NCBI GenBank assembly: GCA_902596975.1
Contig: CACJWS010000004.1
Coordinates: forward strand, 45,288 to 109,287
Direction: 5' to 3'
Source of the DNA: an uncultured Pelagibacteraceae bacterium
GTDB lineage: Bacteria; Pseudomonadota; Alphaproteobacteria; Pelagibacterales; Pelagibacteraceae
Length of the DNA stretch: 64,000 nt
Part shown: positions 17,542 to 26,671 of the stretch, piece after piece
How positions within the stretch are numbered: the stretch's first letter is position 1
How the letters are laid out: each line of letters starts with the position of its first letter
Notes under the pieces: model-generated
What the model saw: the letters and a program-made list of their open reading frames with translations, nothing else
Told to the model about the DNA's origin: nothing
Databases searched by the model: none
Position numbers and translations under genes: made by a program

Positions 17542-17559
17542 ATGACAGTTATGTTAAAG
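17542..17559 (-). promoter_or_regulatory. Pho-box-like repeat before the arsenate operon
   Basis: On the minus strand CTTTAAC-ATAA-CTGTCAT: the second half-site is a perfect match to the PhoB consensus and the first matches at four of seven positions. Spacing is the expected 11 bp. It is only 21 bp from the start codon, which leaves little room for a -10 element and leader, so the call is tentative. Confidence 0.4.
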
Positions 17560-17578
17560 ATTTATTAAAATTATTATT

Positions 17579-17917
17579 TTATATTAAATTGATTATGTAT
17601 CTATGGATAAAATATCCTCCGATTAGCAATATTAAACCTGCAATATAAATTATGAAAAAATTCATATTCAATGATTTTGCAAAAAAGAAGGGTACAAAAA
17701 ATAAATAACTTGCTGGTACTGCAATAAATATACTTTTTGTAAACATTACTGTTTTCTCTGTATCATTATGCTCATAATACGAAAACAGTATCGCTATTAG
17801 TGATACCAAAGGTAAAGCAATAATAAATCCAGCGAGCTTAGGATTTTGACCAGCCAACCAACTTGAAAAAGCAACAATTAAACCTGCTGCTACAACTTTA
17901 AAAATAAAAAATAACAT
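17579..17917 (-). CDS. Small integral membrane protein (possibly DUF3147/GlpM-like)
   Basis: 112 residues, four hydrophobic segments (about 3-17, 28-46, 60-80, 86-106). The opening pattern (VVAAGLIVAFSSWLAGQNPKLAGFI) recalls the DUF3147/GlpM group. It begins 6 nt after the peroxiredoxin-like gene and is the last gene of the znuC-znuB-zur operon. Function unknown. Confidence 0.65.
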   Translation of the reverse strand: MLFFIFKVVAAGLIVAFSSWLAGQNPKLAGFIIALPLVSLIAILFSYYEHNDTEKTVMFTKSIFIAVPASYLFFVPFFFAKSLNMNFFIIYIAGLILLIGGYFIHRYIINLI

Positions 17918-17923
17918 CTGTTT

Positions 17924-18463
17924 TTAGCTTGTTGCAAATTCTTTAATTTTCTCAAAACTGAAGTGATCGGCTATATCTTTCTTGGCGTAGTATACTTCAT
18001 CAACTGTGCCTTGTTCGTTTATCAAAACATCTGTAACAGCTATATCAAAATGACCTTTAATTTTTAAAGGAATATATCCCTTTAACATTGCAGGTATTAT
18101 TTTATGAGATTTAAATAGCATTGCAGATAATGTTTTCATCATTGATCTTTCAATTTCATATTTTTGAAAATATTTAAAATCTTCATCGGCCAGTACAGTA
18201 AAAGGTAAATTGTTATGTTTTTTCATATATGACCTTAAATTATCAACCGGCGAGTGAAATATTGCAACATGTGTAAAATTATTTCCTAACTCATTAAATC
18301 TTTTATTAATTTCGTTTAATCTAAGATTGCAAAAACTACATCCAGCTATTCTGTAAAAAGTTAAAAGAACTTTCTTTCCATGTGTTTCTGATAAATTAAA
18401 TGTAGACCCGTCATCTCTTGGAAGTGTAATTTCTTCTATTTTATCTCCTTTGGAGATCTTCAT
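17924..18463 (-). CDS. Peroxiredoxin-like thioredoxin-fold protein (AhpC/TSA family)
   Basis: About 179 residues from the ATG at 18463, which overlaps the zur stop as ATGA; an ATG 12 nt further upstream would extend into zur and is less likely. The thioredoxin fold carries FYRIAGCSFCNLRL near residue 50, a CxxC active site rather than the single peroxidatic Cys-Pro motif of classic peroxiredoxins. Probably cytosolic, thiol-based peroxide or disulfide reduction. Co-transcription with zur suggests a response to zinc status or to redox stress linked to it. Confidence 0.75.
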   Translation of the reverse strand: MKISKGDKIEEITLPRDDGSTFNLSETHGKKVLLTFYRIAGCSFCNLRLNEINKRFNELGNNFTHVAIFHSPVDNLRSYMKKHNNLPFTVLADEDFKYFQKYEIERSMMKTLSAMLFKSHKIIPAMLKGYIPLKIKGHFDIAVTDVLINEQGTVDEVYYAKKDIADHFSFEKIKEFATS

Positions 18464-18858
18464 TTGATAGAGCATTTTTTACAAAGCCCAAAGAATTCAA
18501 GATTATATTTATTGAATTTCATACCCGCTTTGTCTTGAAAATTTTTTAAATATTTTGAAAGTTTGCTGTCACTAATTTCACTTACTTCTTCACAGCTTTC
18601 ACATATTGAAAATGCTGTTGCCTTTGAGATCTGACAATTTGAATTTTTACATGCAACGAAAGCATTTCTACTTTCAATTTTGTGAATTTTTCCAATTTCA
18701 ACCAATTTATCAAGCGCTCTATAAACTTGAAGAGGGGCTTTAATACCTTTTTTTTGCACATTATGTAAAATTGAATAAGCTTTTATGGGCTCATTTACTT
18801 TTTCAATGAAATCAAGAACTATTTGTTGATTTTTTGATAGTGTTTCCTGTTTAAGCAT
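18460..18858 (-). CDS. zur: Zinc uptake regulator, Fur family
   Basis: 132 residues: winged helix (about 1-80), then a dimerisation domain with structural Cys pairs C-E-S-C and C-K-K-C at the end and other ligands nearby (ACKNSNCQ). The gene is in the znuCB operon and two Zur-type palindromes lie in the znuC/znuA divergent promoter, so it is Zur rather than Fur and is probably autoregulated. With bound zinc it represses uptake genes. Confidence 0.9.
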   Translation of the reverse strand: MLKQETLSKNQQIVLDFIEKVNEPIKAYSILHNVQKKGIKAPLQVYRALDKLVEIGKIHKIESRNAFVACKNSNCQISKATAFSICESCEEVSEISDSKLSKYLKNFQDKAGMKFNKYNLEFFGLCKKCSIK

Positions 18859-18882
18859 AGTTTTTCTTTTATCAATTTCCCA

Positions 18883-19686
18883 TTAGTTTTTCAATTGTAT
18901 CGTCTGTTTAATTTTAAATAGAGATATTACAAATAATAATAACGCTGCAGCAATGATAGATGGACCCGAAGGAGTATTGAATTGCAATGAAGAAAATAAA
19001 CCCATGATTACTGATAATAATCCTCCACATATAGAAAAAATTACCATCTTTTTGGGAGTATCTGATATGTTACGAGCCATAGCCGTTGGTATAATTAACA
19101 TCCCAGTTATTAATAAAAGTCCTACAATTTTTATAGAAATTGCAATTATTGCTGCCATTAAAATAGTAAATATTGCTTTTGCTCTATCAGGATTTAATCC
19201 TTCTGCTTCTGCAAGTTCATAATTTACTGTTGAAGCAAATAAAGGTTTCCAAATTATTTTTAATACAATTAAAATTATTGCTCCTCCTCCCCATATAATT
19301 ATCAAATCATCAACATTAACAGCTAATATGTCTCCAAATAATAGTCCCATGACATCAAATCTTATAAATGAGAGAAAACCAATTACCACTAAGCCAACTG
19401 CTAATGCTGAGTGAGCTAAAAGACCAAGTAAAGCATCACCGGGCAAATTAGTATTTTTTTCAAGTTTAACTAATATGATTGCTATTACTGATGAAATGAT
19501 AAATATCGAAATTGCTATATTAATTTCGAATGCCAATGCCATTGTAACACCAAGTAATGCTGAATGTGCTAATGTATCTCCGAAATAAGATAATCTTCTC
19601 CAAACTACAAAGCAGCCCAAAGGACCTGTTACAAAAGCAACACCTATACCAGCAATTAAAGCTCTTATAAAAAAATCATCAAACAT
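18883..19686 (-). CDS. znuB: Zinc ABC transporter permease
   Basis: 267 residues, about seven to eight membrane helices, typical of the ABC-3 metal permease family (GPLGCFVVWRRLSYFGDTLAHSAL near the N terminus). It starts immediately after the znuC stop with no gap. It forms the zinc channel with ZnuC as motor and ZnuA as binding protein. Confidence 0.93.
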   Translation of the reverse strand: MFDDFFIRALIAGIGVAFVTGPLGCFVVWRRLSYFGDTLAHSALLGVTMALAFEINIAISIFIISSVIAIILVKLEKNTNLPGDALLGLLAHSALAVGLVVIGFLSFIRFDVMGLLFGDILAVNVDDLIIIWGGGAIILIVLKIIWKPLFASTVNYELAEAEGLNPDRAKAIFTILMAAIIAISIKIVGLLLITGMLIIPTAMARNISDTPKKMVIFSICGGLLSVIMGLFSSLQFNTPSGPSIIAAALLLFVISLFKIKQTIQLKN

Positions 19687-20433
19687 TTAATTTTTTTTTA
19701 TATCTCCATCATTTGAATGAACATGATCATGCTTATGTTCATATATAGAAAGAGTTTGTGAAGCTTGTTCGCCAAATAACAGTTTATACTCATTATTCAT
19801 TGCAACGTCTTTTGGTGTTCCTGAACAACACACGTGGCCATTTAAACAAATAACATGATCTGTTGCTGTCATAACAGTATGCAAATCATGAGAAATTAAT
19901 AAAATTCCACAATTTAATTTATCTGCTATTTCTTTTATTAATTTATACAATGCAATCTCCCCAGTAAAATCAACTCCTTGAACCGGCTCATCCAATACTA
20001 AAAGATCAGGTTTTTTTGAAACTGCTCTTGCAAGAAGCACTCTTTGAAATTCTCCACCAGATAAATTTCCTAAATTCTGGTTTTTAAGATGATCTGCACC
20101 CGTTAATTTTAAAGCTTCATTTATTTTTTCTTCATCGAGTTCATCTGTTAAAACCATAAAATCACTCACTTTAAGTGGCAATGTCCAGTCAATTGAAATC
20201 TTTTGAGGAACATATCCAATTTTATCAGTAAATTTTTCTACATTGCCTTCTATATTCTTATGAAGTCCTATCGCAATTTTTGCAGTTGTGCTTTTGCCAG
20301 AACCATTTGGCCCAATTAATGTTACTATCTTTCTTCTTTCAACAATTAAAGAAACGCCTTTTACAAGCCATTTATTCCGTTGTTTTAATCCAACTTCAGT
20401 TAATTTTACTAATACATTGTTCTCAATTGTCAT
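19687..20433 (-). CDS. znuC: Zinc ABC transporter ATPase
   Basis: 248 residues with Walker A GPNGSGKST, signature LSGGEFQRVLLARA, Walker B LLVLDEP and switch His in LLISHDLH. The tail has a His-rich end (YEHKHDHVHSNDGD), seen in some ZnuC proteins. First gene of the minus-strand operon, 72 bp from the divergent znuA. Confidence 0.94.
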   Translation of the reverse strand: MTIENNVLVKLTEVGLKQRNKWLVKGVSLIVERRKIVTLIGPNGSGKSTTAKIAIGLHKNIEGNVEKFTDKIGYVPQKISIDWTLPLKVSDFMVLTDELDEEKINEALKLTGADHLKNQNLGNLSGGEFQRVLLARAVSKKPDLLVLDEPVQGVDFTGEIALYKLIKEIADKLNCGILLISHDLHTVMTATDHVICLNGHVCCSGTPKDVAMNNEYKLLFGEQASQTLSIYEHKHDHVHSNDGDIKKN

Positions 20434-20453
20434 TTATTACCTTGACTTATTAA

Positions 20454-20486
20454 TGTTATATTATTACACAATGTTATATTATAACA
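20454..20486. promoter_or_regulatory. Tandem Zur boxes between znuC and znuA
   Basis: Two 15-bp sites with centres 18 bp apart. The right one (20472-20486) is a perfect palindrome, TGTTATA-T-TATAACA; the left one (20454-20468) differs in a single base. The core matches the known enterobacterial Zur box TGTTATANTATAACA. They can control both divergent transcripts. Confidence 0.88.
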
Positions 20487-20505
20487 ATTAACACTAAATT
20501 AAATT

Positions 20506-21648
20506 ATGAAAAACTTAAAAAAATCAACATTAATAATTACAATATTATCTTTTTTAGCTCTTTTTACATCAGCAAAAGCAGAAATAAAAGTTGTAGCTTC
20601 AATTAAGCCTATACACTCTTTAGCTAGCTATCTGATGGATGGAGTTGCTAAACCAGACCTAATAGTCGATGGATATTCTTCACCACATGGATTTCCGTTA
20701 AAACCATCTCATGCAAAGATGTTACAAGAAGCTGATCTTATTTTTTGGGTAGGTGAAGATCTAGAAAACTTCATGGAAAAACCATTAGATTCAATTGCAA
20801 AAAAAGCTGAAAAAATTGAATTAATGGAAATTAAAGGTCTTAATAAATTAAAATTCAGAGAACGAAATATTTTTGGTGATCATGATGATCATGACGATCA
20901 CGGACATAAAGAAGATGGCCATAAAGAAGATGATCACGATGATCATGACCATAAAAAGAAAGATGGACATGACGACCACGATGATCACGACCACAAAAAA
21001 AAAGACGGTCATAAAGAAGACGACCACGATGATCATGACCATAAAAAGAAAGATGGGCATGACGATCATGATGACCATGGACATAAAAAGAAAGATGACC
21101 ATGATGACCACGATGATCATGCAGGACATGAAGGTCACCACCACGGTGAGCATGACCCACATATTTGGTTAGATCCAATGAATGCTAAAGTTATATTAAA
21201 TGAAATGGCAGAGCATTTAATTGAAAATGATGCTAAGAACGCATCAAAATATAAAAGCAATTTAAAGAAAGCACTAAAAGATATTGATAAACTTGTTAGT
21301 GACGTCTCTTCTGAATTAAATCAGAGTGTTGCATCAATTGTTTTCCATGATGCTTACCAATATTTTGAGAAAAGATTTAATGTTAATATATTGGGTGCTT
21401 TTACAGTTAATACAGATGTAATGCCAGGAGCAGAACAATTGGCTGAAATCAGAGAAATAATTGAGCATGATAAAGTAGCTTGTGTATTTTCTGAACCACA
21501 GTTTAATCCAAATATCATTAAAGCTGTAGCAAAAGATATGAATATTAAAACTGGTGTTGTAGACCCATTAGGAGCTACTTTGGATCCTGGAAAAGACTTA
21601 TATTTTGATTTAATCAGAAATATGTCTAAATCTTTTAAAGGTTGTTAA
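20506..21648 (+). CDS. znuA: Zinc-binding periplasmic protein with a giant His/Asp-rich loop
   Basis: 380 residues with a signal peptide (1-25, ending AKA). Cluster A-I metal-binding fold: zinc ligands His61 (SSPHGF), His in DPHIWLD (about 219) and His in FHDAY, plus a late Asp/Glu. Between the first two ligands lies a loop of about 93 residues (126-218) made almost only of His, Asp, Lys and Gly, with 29 His counted to 219. ZnuA loops are normally a few dozen residues. The loop is thought to gather zinc for the binding site. Expression is under the two Zur boxes upstream. Confidence 0.95.
   Translation: MKNLKKSTLIITILSFLALFTSAKAEIKVVASIKPIHSLASYLMDGVAKPDLIVDGYSSPHGFPLKPSHAKMLQEADLIFWVGEDLENFMEKPLDSIAKKAEKIELMEIKGLNKLKFRERNIFGDHDDHDDHGHKEDGHKEDDHDDHDHKKKDGHDDHDDHDHKKKDGHKEDDHDDHDHKKKDGHDDHDDHGHKKKDDHDDHDDHAGHEGHHHGEHDPHIWLDPMNAKVILNEMAEHLIENDAKNASKYKSNLKKALKDIDKLVSDVSSELNQSVASIVFHDAYQYFEKRFNVNILGAFTVNTDVMPGAEQLAEIREIIEHDKVACVFSEPQFNPNIIKAVAKDMNIKTGVVDPLGATLDPGKDLYFDLIRNMSKSFKGC
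20923..21102 (+). repeat. 90-bp tandem duplication inside the znuA loop
   Basis: Two 90-bp units (20923-21012 and 21013-21102) encode 30-residue blocks that are 28/30 identical. Each block itself contains two shorter repeats of the type HDDHDHKKKDGH. Synonymous differences between the copies show that the duplication is not brand new. Confidence 0.9.
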
Positions 21649-21691
21649 TTAAAAATTGAACTTTTGCCGTAAATAATATCTAATATTATTT

Positions 21692-22690
21692 ATGGCAACC
21701 GTTCCTTTAAGTTTAGAAGAAATTTTTCATTTAGCTAAAAAAACATTAATAGCTAACGGATGCGATGAAGAAACAGCAGATACTTTATCTACTTTAATCA
21801 AAAATGCTGAAAGAGATGGATCATTATCTCATGGTCTATTTAGATTACCCGCTTATGTATCTGGTTTAAAAAGTGGAAAAATTAATGGTAAGGCTAGACC
21901 AGTGATTTCAAAATTAACCCCAAGTGTTGTTAAAGCAGATGGGAAAAATAGTCTTGCCCCAATGGTTTTAAAATATGGAATACCAGAACTCGTAAAAGCT
22001 GCAAAAGAAAATGGAGTTGCAGTTTTAGCAATCACTAATTCTCATCATATGGCTGCTATGTGGCCTGAGACTGAAGCAATAGCAGAGCAAGGACTTGTTG
22101 CTTTTGCCTGCACATCATACAAGCCAGCAGTTGCACCAGCAGGAGCAATTAAACCTTTATTTGGAACAAACCCAATTTCATTTGCTTGGCCAAGAAAAAA
22201 TAAACCACCTGTAGTTTATGATATGGCTACTGCATCGATGGCCATGGGAGAGGTTCAAGTTGCAAAAAGAGAAGGGCACAAGGTCCCAATAGGAACTGGT
22301 TTAACTAAAGATGGAAAAGAAACAACAGATCCTGGTGAAATAGCAGATGGTGGAGTTTTGTTGCCATTTGGCGGCTATAAAGGCTCAGGAATAGCAATGA
22401 TGGTCGAATTACTTGCTGGAGCCTTAGTTGGAGATAATTTTAGTTATGAGACGGCTGAGAAGGATACAGATGATGGTGGACCACCAAGTGGTGGAGAGTT
22501 TATTTTAGCTATATCTCCTGACAAATTAACAAATTCTGATTGGGATAGTCATTCAAATAAATTCTTTGAGAAAATGAAATCAATGGGAGAGGTTAGGTTG
22601 CCTGGTGAAAGACGTCACAAAAACAGATTAGATACTGGACCTAGAAATATTAATGAGGAACTTGTTAATAAAATAAAATCATTAAGTTAA
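21692..22690 (+). CDS. Ldh family oxidoreductase (malate/L-lactate dehydrogenase, YlbC/YiaK type)
   Basis: 332 residues of the NAD(P)-dependent family unrelated to classic malate dehydrogenase. Seen: the catalytic-region NSHHMAAM (about 115-122), GTNPISFAWP near 165 and the glycine-rich GGYKGSGIAMMVELL near 232. Members reduce or oxidise 2-hydroxy acids such as malate, lactate, ureidoglycolate or 2,3-diketogulonate; the substrate cannot be chosen from this sequence. It ends in a 9-nt convergent overlap with xthA. Confidence 0.85.
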   Translation: MATVPLSLEEIFHLAKKTLIANGCDEETADTLSTLIKNAERDGSLSHGLFRLPAYVSGLKSGKINGKARPVISKLTPSVVKADGKNSLAPMVLKYGIPELVKAAKENGVAVLAITNSHHMAAMWPETEAIAEQGLVAFACTSYKPAVAPAGAIKPLFGTNPISFAWPRKNKPPVVYDMATASMAMGEVQVAKREGHKVPIGTGLTKDGKETTDPGEIADGGVLLPFGGYKGSGIAMMVELLAGALVGDNFSYETAEKDTDDGGPPSGGEFILAISPDKLTNSDWDSHSNKFFEKMKSMGEVRLPGERRHKNRLDTGPRNINEELVNKIKSLS

Positions 22691-23458
22691 TTCAATTTCA
22701 ATTGGTGTGTGATCTGAAGGTTTTTGTCTTCCACGAGGAAATTTGTTAATTTTAACATCTTTCACAAGATTTATAATTGAGTTTGAAACTAAGAAATGAT
22801 CAATTCTCATGCCATTATTTTTTTGCCATGCACCGCTTGTATAATCCCAAAATGTATATCCCTCTTTGTCAGGATGAATATATCTATATGCATCATGAAA
22901 ACCTAAACTTAATAATTCTCTTAATTTTTTTCTTATCTCAAGTCTAAATAATGCATCATTTTCATATCCTTTAGGATTATGAACATCTTCTGCAGATGGA
23001 ATTATATTAAAATCACCACCAATAATTATATTTTCTTTTTTTTTTAAATAACCTTTTAACTTCTTAATTAAACTTTCTAGCCAATATAATTTGTAAGTAT
23101 ATTTTTCTGTATCAACAGGATTTCCATTGGGTGTGTATATGTTTATTAATTTAATAGTTTTTGATTTATGTTTTAGATCTGCAGTAATAATTCTAGATTG
23201 TTTATTTTTGTCTTTAAAAATATCTTTTTCAATTTTGTCTAATTTTTTTTTAGAAATTATCGCAACTCCATTATATGATTTTTGACCAAATACATAATTC
23301 TGGTAATTTGATTTTTCAAAGTCTTCGTAAGGATAGTTTTCATCTTGAGCTTTGATCTCTTGCATCATTAAAATATCTGGTGAATATTTTTTTAGATACT
23401 CTTTAATATTTTCAATTCTTGCTCTTACAGAGTTAACATTCCAGGAACTAATTATCAT
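22682..23458 (-). CDS. xthA: Exodeoxyribonuclease III (AP endonuclease)
   Basis: 258 residues from the ATG at 23458, whose A is shared with the erpA TAA; a longer frame would run into erpA. ISSWNVNSVRAR at the N terminus, LMMQEIKA, GGDFNIIP and SDHTPIEIEL at the end are the metal- and phosphate-binding signatures of the exonuclease III family. It cuts DNA at abasic sites in base-excision repair. Confidence 0.94.
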   Translation of the reverse strand: MIISSWNVNSVRARIENIKEYLKKYSPDILMMQEIKAQDENYPYEDFEKSNYQNYVFGQKSYNGVAIISKKKLDKIEKDIFKDKNKQSRIITADLKHKSKTIKLINIYTPNGNPVDTEKYTYKLYWLESLIKKLKGYLKKKENIIIGGDFNIIPSAEDVHNPKGYENDALFRLEIRKKLRELLSLGFHDAYRYIHPDKEGYTFWDYTSGAWQKNNGMRIDHFLVSNSIINLVKDVKINKFPRGRQKPSDHTPIEIELT

Positions 23459-23775
23459 TAAAGCGAGAAAGATACGCCACAACCACAAGAAGATTTACTT
23501 TGTGGGTTGTTTATTTTAAAAGAATCTCCGATCAATTCTTTTACAAAATCAACTTCAGATCCTTTTAGTAAATCAGCCGATGTTTTGTCGATAAGAATAT
23601 TGTCTTGTTGTAGATCATCATCATTAGCAGAGTTATCAAATGAGAAATCATATTGAAATCCAGAGCATCCACCACCTTTAATAGCGATTCTAAAAAATGA
23701 CCCTTTATCTTTTGATGATAGAAGATGGTTTATCTGCTTTATAGCATTATCTGTAAATTTAATTTCTTTAATCAT
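23458..23775 (-). CDS. erpA: Iron-sulfur cluster insertion protein (ErpA/IscA family)
   Basis: 105 residues from ATG 23775 (MIKEIKFTDNAI). The A-type carrier motif is complete: GGGCSGFQYDF and, near the C terminus, SCGCGVSFSL, giving the three cluster ligands. It delivers [Fe-S] clusters to apoproteins. Co-transcribed with xthA and divergent from dgt. Confidence 0.92.
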   Translation of the reverse strand: MIKEIKFTDNAIKQINHLLSSKDKGSFFRIAIKGGGCSGFQYDFSFDNSANDDDLQQDNILIDKTSADLLKGSEVDFVKELIGDSFKINNPQSKSSCGCGVSFSL

Positions 23776-23825
23776 AATTAAACATTGATAAAAACAATAT
23801 AATAATATTTTGCCATTTTTAAAGA

Positions 23826-24944
23826 ATGAAAAATTACTCAAAATTAGGAACATTTGCATCAAAAGGTAGACTGTTCAAAGAAGCGAGCAATCCTTTCAGA
23901 TCACCTTTTCAAAGAGATAGAGATAGAATTATTCATTCTACCTCTTTTAGAAGATTGAAGCACAAAACTCAGGTATTTGTGAATACTGAAGGAGATCATT
24001 ATAGAACCAGAATCACGCATTCCATTGAAGTTTCACAAATTGCTAGAACAATTGCTAAATACTTAGGTTTAAATGATGATTTAGCTGAAACATTAAGTTT
24101 AGCTCATGATTTAGGTCATACCCCTTTTGGTCATGCGGGAGAAGAGTCCCTAAATGAATGTATGTATGAATATGGGGGATTTGACCACAACCTTCAAACA
24201 CTTAGGATAGTAATGTTCATTGAAAATAAATATTTTAAATTTGAAGGTCTTAATTTAACATTAGAAACATTAGATGGACTTATTAAACATAATGGTCCGG
24301 TAACAAAGCTAGTCAAAATAAATAATTTAATTGGTTTGAAAAATTTAAAAAATAAAATTAATTTTTCAAAAAACTCATCTTTGGAGGCCCAAATTGCATC
24401 TATATCCGATGACGTTGCATACAATAACCATGATATTCAAGATGGAATAAAAGCAAAATTATTTAAGTTAAACGATCTTAAACAAATCTCTTTTTTTGAT
24501 GAAATTTTAAAATCGTATAAAAATAAATTAAAAAGTGAAAATAATGATATTCTTGTATATCAAACTATAAGAGACTCTATAAATTTAATGGTTCAAGACT
24601 TAATAAAAACTACGACAAGAAATATTTTAATGAATAAAATATCTACAAAAAAAGATGTATCAAATAAAAAAAATCAAATTGTTGATTTTTCCAACAAATT
24701 AAAAATAACTATAAATGAGATTAGAGATTTCCTTAGAATAACTATGTATAATAATAAAGATGTATTAAAAAAAAATAACGAAGGAAAAAAGATAATTAAA
24801 AAGCTTTTTAGTGTAATTAACAAAAATCCAAAAAAGTATATTAAAACCAAATATTTAAAAACTAACAAAGAAAGAGCTATATCTGATTATATTTCTGGCA
24901 TGACAGATAGGTACGCCATACAATTATATAGAGCATCAAAATGA
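23826..24944 (+). CDS. dgt: Deoxyguanosinetriphosphate triphosphohydrolase-like protein
   Basis: 372 residues of the HD superfamily: HSTSFRRLKHKTQVF, then THSIEVSQIA, AHDLGHTPFGHAGE, the metal site of dGTPase-like enzymes. It hydrolyses dNTPs to nucleoside and tripolyphosphate. The stop overlaps the argS start by 4 nt, a pairing common in alphaproteobacteria. Confidence 0.92.
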   Translation: MKNYSKLGTFASKGRLFKEASNPFRSPFQRDRDRIIHSTSFRRLKHKTQVFVNTEGDHYRTRITHSIEVSQIARTIAKYLGLNDDLAETLSLAHDLGHTPFGHAGEESLNECMYEYGGFDHNLQTLRIVMFIENKYFKFEGLNLTLETLDGLIKHNGPVTKLVKINNLIGLKNLKNKINFSKNSSLEAQIASISDDVAYNNHDIQDGIKAKLFKLNDLKQISFFDEILKSYKNKLKSENNDILVYQTIRDSINLMVQDLIKTTTRNILMNKISTKKDVSNKKNQIVDFSNKLKITINEIRDFLRITMYNNKDVLKKNNEGKKIIKKLFSVINKNPKKYIKTKYLKTNKERAISDYISGMTDRYAIQLYRASK

Positions 24945-26671
24945 ATATATTTGAGGAATACTTAAATAAAATTTTAAATAAAATTAAATTAGCAAGTGAA
25001 GAAAAGCTGATTTTATTACCTGAAAGTTTATCTGGTATAAATGTAGATATACCTCCTAAAAAATTTAAGTGCGATCTGTCAACTAATGTTGCAATGGTTT
25101 TATCTAAAACAAATAATGAACCACCAATTAAAATTGCTGAAAAATTAAAAGATATTATTTTTAAAGACGATACTAATATTGAGAAGATAGAAATAGCAAA
25201 GCCTGGATTTATAAATATTATTTTAAAAAAAGAGTTTTGGACTTCATTTCTCTTAAATATAAATAATCTTAGTAATTTTGGTGCAGCACTTAATGGCTCT
25301 AAAAAGAAACATCTTATTGAATTCGTCTCTGCAAATCCCACTGGACCATTACATGTCGGCCATTGTAGAGGTGCTATTTTGGGGGATGTTATCTCTAATT
25401 TGTTAAAATTTAACAATCAAGAAGTTGTAAAAGAATATTATGTAAATGATCATGGTAATCAAATTTTACATTTTACTAGATCTGTATATTTGAGAATAAA
25501 AGAAAAATTAGATAATCAAACGTTTCCAGTAAATGAGGATGATTTATATCCAGGAGAATACATCAAGGATATAGCCCAACATATTATAGATAATAATAAA
25601 GATTTACAATTTGATGATTATGAAAAAATAAAATTAACACTTACTAAATTAGCAATCACAGAGTCACTTAAACTCATTAAGACTAATTTAAATAATTTGG
25701 GAATTTTTCATGATAATTTTGCGAGTGAGACTGAAATAGTTGAAAATAAAGAGGTTGATAAGGTTATTGAGAAACTTAAAAAAGATAAATTTGTATATAT
25801 AGGAAAAATCAAAGCTCCCGAAGGAGAAGACAAAACTAATTGGGTAGAAAGAGATCAGTTACTTTTTAGATCAACAGATTTTGGGGATGATAAAGATAGG
25901 GCATTACAAAAATCTGACAACACATGGACTTATTTTGCTGGAGATGTTGCGTATCATAATACAAAACTAAACAGAAAATTTGATAAATTAATAAATATTT
26001 TAGGAGCGGATCATGCGGGTTATATAAAAAGAATTACATCTGTTGTTGAAGCATTATCTGGGGAAAAAAATAAATTAATTTGTAAAGTAAGCCAACTTGT
26101 TAAGTTAATAAAAGATGGCAAACCTTTTAAAATGTCTAAAAGAAAAGGTGATTACATTACCGTTGAAGATTTAATTTCTGAAGTTGGAAAAGATGCAACA
26201 AGATTTATTATGCTAAGTAGAAGCAATGATGCTGAATTAGATTTTGATTTTACAAAAGTAAAAGAAAAATCTAAAGACAATCCGCTTTATTATGTTCAAT
26301 ATTGTTATGCTAGAATTTCATCGGTTTTTAGAAATATAAATAAAAATATTGATGACAAGATTGATAATGAAAATAATAATATGCAATTTAATAATGAAGA
26401 AATTGAAATTTTTAAAAAAATATCTGAATGGCCTAAATGTGTAGAAATTTCCACTAAAAAACTAGAACCTCATAGAATCCCTGTATATTTATATGAGTTA
26501 TCATCTCAGTTTCATTCCTATTGGAATATGGGAAAAGATGATGTTGAAAAAAGATTTATCAATGATGATAAAACAATAAATATAGAAAAACTAATATTTT
26601 TAAAATCTATTGCCAAAACAATTAAAACTGGAATGGATATTATAGGTGTTGATACACCTGAAAAAATGTAA
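24941..26671 (+). CDS. argS: Arginyl-tRNA synthetase
   Basis: 576 residues, class I synthetase with HIGH-type motif GPLHVGHCRGA (about 132-142) and KMSKRKGDY (about 398), the Arg-type N-terminal domain and a C-terminal DALR anticodon-binding domain. The stop shares a base with the next start. It opens the run argS-nagZ-scpAB-tatABC-serS. Confidence 0.96.
   Translation: MNIFEEYLNKILNKIKLASEEKLILLPESLSGINVDIPPKKFKCDLSTNVAMVLSKTNNEPPIKIAEKLKDIIFKDDTNIEKIEIAKPGFINIILKKEFWTSFLLNINNLSNFGAALNGSKKKHLIEFVSANPTGPLHVGHCRGAILGDVISNLLKFNNQEVVKEYYVNDHGNQILHFTRSVYLRIKEKLDNQTFPVNEDDLYPGEYIKDIAQHIIDNNKDLQFDDYEKIKLTLTKLAITESLKLIKTNLNNLGIFHDNFASETEIVENKEVDKVIEKLKKDKFVYIGKIKAPEGEDKTNWVERDQLLFRSTDFGDDKDRALQKSDNTWTYFAGDVAYHNTKLNRKFDKLINILGADHAGYIKRITSVVEALSGEKNKLICKVSQLVKLIKDGKPFKMSKRKGDYITVEDLISEVGKDATRFIMLSRSNDAELDFDFTKVKEKSKDNPLYYVQYCYARISSVFRNINKNIDDKIDNENNNMQFNNEEIEIFKKISEWPKCVEISTKKLEPHRIPVYLYELSSQFHSYWNMGKDDVEKRFINDDKTINIEKLIFLKSIAKTIKTGMDIIGVDTPEKM

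Noticed and set aside
20848..21178. Several long reading frames on both strands opposite the znuA loop
   Set aside because: They mirror the His/Asp codon repeats (CAT/GAT) and have low-complexity translations; the znuA frame explains them.
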